From the NCBI RefSeq assembly GCF_000412695.1, contig NC_021499.1:2480001-2544000 (forward strand): a DNA stretch of 64,000 nucleotides, read 5' to 3'. Below, in pieces: positions 58,152 through 64,000 of this stretch. A model generated the notes under the pieces. That model did no database searches. It was given only the letters and a program-made list of their open reading frames with translations, and was not told the origin of the DNA. The position numbers and the translations under genes were made by a program. The first letter of the stretch is position 1; each line of letters starts with the position of its first letter. This DNA comes from Pseudomonas resinovorans NBRC 106553 (GTDB lineage Bacteria > Pseudomonadota > Gammaproteobacteria > Pseudomonadales > Pseudomonadaceae).

Positions 58152-60209
58152 ATGAAGTACGAACTCGTTCCCCTGGCGGTATTGGCCGCGCTCGCCAGCA
58201 CGGGCAGCCACGCTGAAGAGAACGGTGAATCCACCATCACCCTCGGCGAGGTCCAGGTGGACGGTAGCGCAGGTCAACGGCTGCAGGCCGGCAGCAGCAG
58301 CGTCCTGACCTCGGTGGATGTTCTCGGCGCCGACAGGATCGAAAGGCAAAACGTGCGCAACAGCTGGGAACTGCTGGGCCAGATGCCCGGCATCCAGCTC
58401 ACCGAGACCCGCCAGGGCGCCGAGTCCGGCAAGGCCACCTTCCGGGCCTTCAATGGCGAGGGCTACATCAATGGCATCAAGACGCTGATCGATGGCGTGC
58501 CGAGCAACGTCAACAGCGGCAACCAGCGCTTCATCGACATGGTGTTCCCCCTCGATCTCGAATACATCGAGGTGGTGCGCGGTACCAACGATCCGCGCTA
58601 CGGCCTGCACAACATCGCCGGCAACATCAATTTCGTCACCCGCCAGGGCGGCAACTACACCGACAGCCGCCTGACCTATGGCAGCTTCAACACCCGCGAG
58701 GTGCAACTGGCGGTGGGCCGCGAATCGGGCAACTTCGCGCAGAACTACTTCCTCGCCAAGCAGTATTCCGATGGTTATCGCGAGCACGACGAGTCCGACA
58801 AGTACTCGCTTGGCGGCAAGTGGTTCTACACCGACGACGAGGGCCTGATGAAACTGGGCCTGGTGACCCGCCTCTATCACCACGAGGCAGACGAGCCCGG
58901 CTTCCTGACCCGCGAGGAACTCGCCGCCAGCCGCACCCGCTCCGACCCGAAGAACGCCAACGACGGCGACGACCGCGACATGAAGCAGGTGGCGGTGCAC
59001 TTCGACTGGCAGATGCGCGACGACCTGAGCCTGAGCAACAAGTTCTACTACAACAGCTATGAAGACGACCGGAAGGTGACCTTCACGAGCTACCCGGTGG
59101 GCAACGCCCCGCGCCAGCGCCGCCAGTGGGACGAGCGCCAGACCGGCATGCTCGGCAGCCTCGCCTGGCTCACCAGCGACTGGCTGACCCTGGAAGGCGG
59201 CCTGAACGTCGAGCATCAGGACAACGAGTACCGCCGCTTTCGCTACAACTACAGCGTACCGACCGACTTCGACGTCACGCCGGCGCGCGTCCAGAACGAC
59301 GACGCCTACACCCTCGACAACGTCGGCGCCTATGTGCAGGCGGTGATCGAGCCCATCGAGTCGCTGAAGATCATTCCGGCCTACCGCGTGGACCGCTTCT
59401 ACGGCGAGACCGAGCTGCCGAACGGCGTCGAGGCCGACCTGCAGGACTACGGTTCGATCCTGCAGCCCAAGCTCAGCGTGGTGTACAGCCTGACCCCGGA
59501 GATCAGCCTCTACGCCAACTGGGGCCGCACCTTCCAGATCCTCACCGGCTCCACGGCGCCGGCCTACATGACCCCCGGGCAGGCCAGCTTCGACCCCTCC
59601 ATCAACACCGGCAAGGAAGTGGGCATCAAGTTCACGCCGGTGGACGGCACCGAGGCGCGCATCGCCGTGTGGCAGCAGGACGCCACCGACGAAGTGGCGA
59701 ACATGCCCAGCACCGGCACCACCGTGGGCCTCGGGGAAACCCGGCGGCGCGGGGTCGACCTGCAGGTCGCTTCGCGGATCAACGAACGCTGGAGCGTCTG
59801 GGCCTCCCACGCCTACCAGGAAGCCAAGGTGAGGAGCGCCTTCACCGCCGGCGGCCAGTCCCTGGCCGGCAACGAGGTTTTTGCCACCCCGCGGCACATT
59901 TCCAACCTCGGCACCGACTACCAGTTCGACCAGGCCTGGCGCTTCGGCCTCCAGGCCCGGGCCCAGGGCGACTACTACATCGACGAGCTGAATGAGCAGG
60001 GCAAGTTCGGTGGCTTCGCGGTGCTGGACGCGAGCGTGGAATACACCCTCTCGCCGGCCGCCAGCGTGGACCTCCAGGTGAAGAACCTGACCGACCGCGA
60101 GTACGAGTACGTCTGGTACGACAACTTCTTCTGGGGCGGCGACGACCAACCCATGTTCTCGCCGGCGCCGGGCCGCACCGCCTACGTGTCGCTCAACCTC
60201 AAGCTCTAG
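58152..60209 (+). CDS. TonB-dependent outer-membrane receptor
   Basis: This 685-aa receptor has a signal peptide (VPLAVLAALASTGSHA) and no STN domain, so it should not signal like FpvA. The plug begins after a short N-terminal stretch (QNVRNSWELLGQMPGIQL) and includes FRAFNGEGYINGIKTLIDGV and VVRGTNDPRYGLHNIAGNI. The barrel ends in SLNLKL. The start at 58152 follows AAGGA; an ATG at 58137 adds five residues. The ligand is unknown: a xenosiderophore or a zinc or cobalt complex are options, the latter because of the upstream palindrome. Confidence 0.88.
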   Translation: MKYELVPLAVLAALASTGSHAEENGESTITLGEVQVDGSAGQRLQAGSSSVLTSVDVLGADRIERQNVRNSWELLGQMPGIQLTETRQGAESGKATFRAFNGEGYINGIKTLIDGVPSNVNSGNQRFIDMVFPLDLEYIEVVRGTNDPRYGLHNIAGNINFVTRQGGNYTDSRLTYGSFNTREVQLAVGRESGNFAQNYFLAKQYSDGYREHDESDKYSLGGKWFYTDDEGLMKLGLVTRLYHHEADEPGFLTREELAASRTRSDPKNANDGDDRDMKQVAVHFDWQMRDDLSLSNKFYYNSYEDDRKVTFTSYPVGNAPRQRRQWDERQTGMLGSLAWLTSDWLTLEGGLNVEHQDNEYRRFRYNYSVPTDFDVTPARVQNDDAYTLDNVGAYVQAVIEPIESLKIIPAYRVDRFYGETELPNGVEADLQDYGSILQPKLSVVYSLTPEISLYANWGRTFQILTGSTAPAYMTPGQASFDPSINTGKEVGIKFTPVDGTEARIAVWQQDATDEVANMPSTGTTVGLGETRRRGVDLQVASRINERWSVWASHAYQEAKVRSAFTAGGQSLAGNEVFATPRHISNLGTDYQFDQAWRFGLQARAQGDYYIDELNEQGKFGGFAVLDASVEYTLSPAASVDLQVKNLTDREYEYVWYDNFFWGGDDQPMFSPAPGRTAYVSLNLKL

Positions 60210-60451
60210 GCGGTGTCCGATGACCCGGATTCACCGTCAGGGGAAGTAGTCCACCACCATTTGTAGAACCTGACTCTTGAGGGGCTCGGGTGGCGGTGCG
60301 TCGAGGTGTGCCAGGGTGAAGATCTGAAGCGGGCTTCGGGCGTGGCGAGCAGCGGGCGTTGCAGACCGCATGTTGGGTTTCGCTGCGCTCTACGCCAACC
60401 TACGCCGGCTCGAACCGCGCCCTCGCGGCGGGTCATGGCTGCCTCGATTCC
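60210..60451. other. Spacer with a repeat half and a possible C-terminal coding remnant
   Basis: GTTGGGTTTCGCTGCGCTCT at about 60372 is half of the repeat family seen at 29132. On the minus strand a frame from about 60370 to the stop at 60238 reads QIFTLAHLDAPPPEPLKSQV and then QMVVDYFP, protein-like but with no start. I do not recognise it. Confidence 0.35.
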
Positions 60452-60916
60452 TCAGCCTTCCTTTCGGAAACACAGCACCTTGGTAACCATGCGCTGCAGC
60501 ACCTGGCCGGCCTGGTTCGAGGTGATGCACTCGACGACGATGAGTCCACGGTCAGGCTTGGAACGAGACGGGATGATCTCGATTATCCGGCTGGTGACCT
60601 GGAGCACATCACCGGGACGGGTGGGTTGTGGCCAGGACACTTCGGCGCCGGCGCCGATCACGCCTCTGGCAAGGGGCAGGCTCTGCACGATGAGCCGCAT
60701 GGTGATCGCCGTCGTGTGCCAGCCGCTCGCGGCCAGGCCCTGGAAAAAGGTGTCTTGTGCCGCGTCGGCGTCCAGGTGGAACGGTTGCGGGTCGAACTGC
60801 GAGGCGAACTGGACGATCTGCTGGGCATCCAGTGGGTGGGTATCGCTGATGAAAACGTCGCCCACCGCGAGGTCGTCCAGGTAGAGCGGTTTGGCTCCGC
60901 TTGCAGCTTCCATCAT
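60452..60916 (-). CDS. MaoC-like hot-dog fold dehydratase
   Basis: This 154-aa protein has the MaoC dehydratase fold. The hydratase motif region is VQFASQFDPQPFHLDADAA, with Asp and His as the expected catalytic pair, followed by FFQGLAASGWHTTAITMRL and SWPQPTRPGDVL. Members hydrate or dehydrate acyl-CoA thioesters; substrate unknown. The start has AGGAGG four bases upstream. It is divergent from the AraC regulator. Confidence 0.88.
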   Translation of the reverse strand: MMEAASGAKPLYLDDLAVGDVFISDTHPLDAQQIVQFASQFDPQPFHLDADAAQDTFFQGLAASGWHTTAITMRLIVQSLPLARGVIGAGAEVSWPQPTRPGDVLQVTSRIIEIIPSRSKPDRGLIVVECITSNQAGQVLQRMVTKVLCFRKEG

Positions 60917-61053
60917 GTGTCCTCCTGTCCTGTGACGTTCATCGACGCGGCTTGAGCAAGCAGATTACGGGATGTATTTTTTCAGGAGCAACCTCGCCGA
61001 GCAGGCGGCTACCGCGCTCGATGCCCCTCCGAGACCGACCGCTGGTTTCACCC

Positions 61054-61908
61054 ATGACGCTTGAACTGAATGACACTTCTGGCTCCGACTGGATTCATGT
61101 TCGCCGTGACCAGGACACCGGTATCGAGAGCCTGCATGCGCATTTCCAGGGCCATGCCTATGACCCGCACGATCACGACGAGCTGCTGGTGGGGGTCACC
61201 TTCCAGGGCGTGCAGCAGTTCAATTGCCACAAGGCCGTGCATACCAGCACACCGGGCAGCGCGATGCTCATCGAGCCGGGGGCGTTGCACGATGGGCATG
61301 CGCCGGACGAGGAGGGCTTCACCTACGGGATGCTCTACATCCCCCAGGCATACGTCTCCGGTATGACTGAGCGCCTGGGCCTGGGTGATGCGTCCAATCT
61401 CCAGGCGGCCTTCCAGCACACGCTGAGCGACGATGCCCAGTTGATCGGCGCTATACATCAGGCCTTCCTGGCCATCCACAACGGCGAAGGCCGGTTGGCC
61501 CGTGACCAGAGCCTGGATCACCTGCTGGGACTGCTCTCCCGGCACCTGTGCCTGAGGGCGCCATCCCTCAAGCGCGACTCAGATGCGGAAATGCACCGCG
61601 CGCGGGACTTTCTCCATGCGCGGATGGCCGATGACATCGGCCTGGAAGAACTGGCCACCTACTCGGGAATCGACCGCTTCAGGCTCACGCGGCAATTCAA
61701 GAAAGCCTTCGGTCAGTCGCCCCACGCTTACCTCGTGCGGCTTCGTCTGCGCACCGCTCGGGCACTGCTCGCGACGGGCATGGCGCCCTCGCAGGTGGCG
61801 GCCGAGGTGGGCTTCTCCGACCAGAGCCACCTGGGTGTCTGGTTCCGCCGCGCCTATCGGCTCACGCCCGCTGCCTATCAGCGGCAGTGCACGAACCTTA
61901 CAGACTGA
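61054..61908 (+). CDS. AraC-family regulator with N-terminal cupin-like domain
   Basis: This 284-aa regulator has an effector domain (HAYDPHDHDELLVGVTFQG, then SAMLIEPGALHDGH) and two C-terminal HTH motifs at about residues 185-275 (IGLEELATYSGIDRFRLTRQ, PSQVAAEVGFSDQSHLGVWF). The start MTLELN at 61054 fits the family; an ATG at 61021 would add eleven residues. It is followed 49 bp later by a DUF2000 gene, its probable target. Confidence 0.88.
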   Translation: MTLELNDTSGSDWIHVRRDQDTGIESLHAHFQGHAYDPHDHDELLVGVTFQGVQQFNCHKAVHTSTPGSAMLIEPGALHDGHAPDEEGFTYGMLYIPQAYVSGMTERLGLGDASNLQAAFQHTLSDDAQLIGAIHQAFLAIHNGEGRLARDQSLDHLLGLLSRHLCLRAPSLKRDSDAEMHRARDFLHARMADDIGLEELATYSGIDRFRLTRQFKKAFGQSPHAYLVRLRLRTARALLATGMAPSQVAAEVGFSDQSHLGVWFRRAYRLTPAAYQRQCTNLTD

Positions 61909-61957
61909 GCTGCCGCCATCTCCAATCATGGCCCTTCAGCACTGAAAGGAGATTCCG

Positions 61958-62365
61958 ATGTTCGACACCAAAGTAGCTTTCATCGTCCGCGACGACCTGC
62001 CGACCTGGCAGCGCCTGAATGTGGTCGCGTTCCTCGCCACCGGCATTGCCACGGAGGCCCCGGAGATCATGGGGGCACCCTATGTCGATGCGGCCGGCCA
62101 CCAGTACGGCAAGCTTTCCGGGCAACCCATGCTGATCTTCGAGGGCGATATCGCCGGCTTGCAGAAGGCACGGCATGCCGGCATCGCGCGTGATTTGACG
62201 ATCCTTCCCTACGTCTCCGCGATGTTCTCCACCTATCACGACGAGGCCAATCGCGCGGTATTCCTGGCCGAAGACCCCGAGAACATGGACCTGGTGGGTT
62301 TGGCCTTGCGCGGCCCGAAGAAGGCGGTGGACAAGGCGATCAAGGGCCTGGCCCTGCACAAGTGA
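61958..62365 (+). CDS. DUF2000 family protein
   Basis: This 135-aa protein of the DUF2000 family has a fold related to peptidyl-tRNA hydrolase 2 (KVAFIVRDDLPTWQRLNVVAF, MLIFEGDIAGLQKARHAGI). Function is unknown. AAGGAG lies eight bases before the ATG. It follows the AraC gene on the same strand. Confidence 0.8.
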   Translation: MFDTKVAFIVRDDLPTWQRLNVVAFLATGIATEAPEIMGAPYVDAAGHQYGKLSGQPMLIFEGDIAGLQKARHAGIARDLTILPYVSAMFSTYHDEANRAVFLAEDPENMDLVGLALRGPKKAVDKAIKGLALHK

Positions 62366-62422
62366 CCGCCAGGATCGAAGTTGGGTAGCGCGGCAGGGTT
62401 CAGCGCCCGGCCGCCGGTCTTT

Positions 62423-63292
62423 TCAAGGGGACGCGGAAAGTCGCAGCGTCCTGAGCAACAGGTCATGGAGGCTGTCGACGGCTTTCGAGCCGCGAGAGGC
62501 CCGGCTGCGGAACACGGCGACCTCCATCGGCTCCAGCGGGCCGAGGCCTTGCTCGCTCCCGAGGATCTTCAGGTGGGGTGGCGCGCTGCACTGGGTGAGC
62601 ACCGCCACCGCCAGTCCACTTTCGACGGCGGCGATCTGGCCCGCCAGGCTGGAGCTGTTGTACACCACCTTGAACCGGCGCCCCTGGAGCGCCAGCGAGT
62701 GCAAGGCGCTGCGCTTGGCGAGGCTGGCATCTTCGTAGACGGCAATGGGCAGGGGGTCGCGCCGCCACACCTGAAACTGGGCGTCGCCCACCCATACCAT
62801 GGGCTCGTGGAACAACAGGGTTCCGTGGCGAGGACTGTCGCGGGAAACCAGGGCCAGATCCAGGTCGCCGCTTTTCACCCTGGGGATCAGGGAAGTCGAC
62901 TGCTCACAGTTGAGCTCTATTTCCACCGCACCGAAATTCGGGGCGAACCGCTTGAGCACGGGGGTCAGGTAGCGTGCGGCATAGTCATCGGGGACGCCAA
63001 GGCGAATCCGCCCCGTCAACTCCTCACCATGAAAGGCTGCCTGGGTTTCGGCATGCAGATCGAGCATTCGCCGCGCATAGCCCAGCAACAATTGGCCCTG
63101 GGGCGTGAGCTGGTGCTGGCGCGGGCCGCGAACCAGGAGTTGGCAGGCCAGGGCCGCCTCCAGCTTCTTGATCTGCATGCTCACCGCCGACTGCGACCGA
63201 TGTACCTCAGGGGCGGCCCCGGAAAGCGATCCGGCATCCACCACCGCGACGAAGCATTTCAGCCAATCGATCTGCAGGTCCTGGAAGGTCAT
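62423..63292 (-). CDS. LysR-family regulator divergent from azlC
   Basis: This 289-aa LysR regulator has an HTH (DWLKCFVAVVDAGSLSGAAPEVHRSQSAVS in two parts, residues 9-38) and a substrate domain (GRIRLGVPDDYAARYL). It is divergent from the azlC-like gene with about 170 bp between them and probably controls it. Confidence 0.9.
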   Translation of the reverse strand: MTFQDLQIDWLKCFVAVVDAGSLSGAAPEVHRSQSAVSMQIKKLEAALACQLLVRGPRQHQLTPQGQLLLGYARRMLDLHAETQAAFHGEELTGRIRLGVPDDYAARYLTPVLKRFAPNFGAVEIELNCEQSTSLIPRVKSGDLDLALVSRDSPRHGTLLFHEPMVWVGDAQFQVWRRDPLPIAVYEDASLAKRSALHSLALQGRRFKVVYNSSSLAGQIAAVESGLAVAVLTQCSAPPHLKILGSEQGLGPLEPMEVAVFRSRASRGSKAVDSLHDLLLRTLRLSASP

Positions 63293-63461
63293 GGTCGTGC
63301 CTCGGTCATTCGATTAGCGGATAGCTTATCGCTGTTTTATGCGATTTTCTCGAGAAGACCGGGCAGGCATAGTGTCCGGCAGGTCGGGTACCGTCGCGCA
63401 TCGCGATGCAGCACCAGGCAACTGAAATCGAAACAGAACGGAGCCCGGGAGCGAGCACGAC

Positions 63462-64000
63462 ATGATCGATGTCGACAACAAGCTGCATGAGTTCGACCGC
63501 CACATGGTGTGGGTCGGCTTCGCCAAACTGGCGCCTATCTCGCTGTTCGTGGCGGTGTTTGGCGCCGCCTTCGGGCTGGCGGCCACCCAGGCGGGGCTGA
63601 GCGACACCGTCATCGTCGCGATGAGCACCCTGGTGTTCGCCGGCGCGTCGCAGTTCGCCGCACTGGAACTGTGGGGGCCGGACGTTTCGCTCATCACCCT
63701 GGTCATCACCGTATTCGCCATCAACGCACGGCACTTGCTGATGGGGGCCACGCTCTATCCGTGGTTGCAGCATCTCCCGTTGGCCAAGCGCTACGGCGTG
63801 ATGCTGGTCGCGTCGGACGCCAACTGGGCGCTATCCATGCAGGCATTCGGCAGCCGTCAGCCCGGTATCGGGCTGCTGCTGGGGGGAGGGCTTGCGATCT
63901 GGTTGTCCTGGGTGATCGGCACCTGGCTCGGGGTCCTTTCCGGTGGTGCCATCCAGAGTCCCAAGGCACTGGGCCTGGACATGGTGATGGGCTGTTTCCT
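63462..64000 (+). CDS. AzlC-family branched-chain amino acid exporter (3' end outside window)
   Basis: The window ends inside this gene after 179 codons. The large subunit of AzlCD exporters is recognised from FGAAFGLAATQAGLSDTV, the hallmark FAGASQFAALELWG, NARHLLMGATLYPWL and SDANWALSMQAF. It would pump branched-chain amino acids or analogues outward with a small AzlD partner expected just downstream. The start ATG at 63462 follows GAGC/GAGCACGAC with only a weak ribosome site. Confidence 0.88.
   Translation, partial: MIDVDNKLHEFDRHMVWVGFAKLAPISLFVAVFGAAFGLAATQAGLSDTVIVAMSTLVFAGASQFAALELWGPDVSLITLVITVFAINARHLLMGATLYPWLQHLPLAKRYGVMLVASDANWALSMQAFGSRQPGIGLLLGGGLAIWLSWVIGTWLGVLSGGAIQSPKALGLDMVMGCF

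Overview
The window looks like a high-GC Pseudomonas chromosome, close to the P. aeruginosa lineage. The core from about 6.2 to 50.6 kb is a pyoverdine siderophore locus. Its order pvdA-fpvI-fpvR-pvdR-pvdT-opmQ-pvdP-pvdM-pvdN-pvdO-pvdE-fpvA-NRPS matches the order I know from P. aeruginosa PAO1, except that the formyltransferase gene pvdF is absent from its usual place between pvdO and pvdE. Small families of inverted repeats punctuate many intergenic gaps.

Left flank (1-6.1 kb): a partial LysR regulator, an APC-type amino acid antiporter, a 5'-truncated remnant of a 4-hydroxy-2-oxovalerate aldolase gene, a UvrD-like helicase and gluconokinase.

Pyoverdine core: two overlapping NRPS genes (3695 and 3921 aa) carry six modules and a terminal thioesterase. 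Specificity codes read by eye give D-Ser, Dab, Thr, D-Ser, hydroxyornithine, hydroxyornithine. With the usual PvdL chromophore start (not in this window) this would make a complete hexapeptide pyoverdine. Next come an alpha/beta hydrolase with its own PvdS-type promoter, a HicAB toxin-antitoxin pair, the FpvA receptor, a PepSY membrane protein, the PvdE exporter and the periplasmic maturation enzymes PvdO, PvdN, PvdM and PvdP. The PvdRT-OpmQ efflux system, the FpvR/FpvI signalling pair and the ornithine hydroxylase PvdA complete the locus. Seven exact PvdS boxes (TAAAT-N16-CGT) drive the NRPS operon, the hydrolase, pvdE, pvdMNO, pvdP, pvdRT-opmQ and pvdA. Two of them lie back to back in a perfect 14-bp inverted repeat.

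Right flank (51-64 kb): a valine catabolism set (mmsB, mmsA, acyl-CoA synthetase) with a divergent LysR regulator, a decayed transporter gene, a membrane acyltransferase-like gene divergent from a second TonB-dependent receptor with a Zur-like palindrome between them, a MaoC-like dehydratase, an AraC regulator with a DUF2000 gene, and a LysR regulator divergent from a partial azlC exporter gene.

Sites were found by reading, not by computed searches. Gene names in the pyoverdine region rest on protein features plus gene order.
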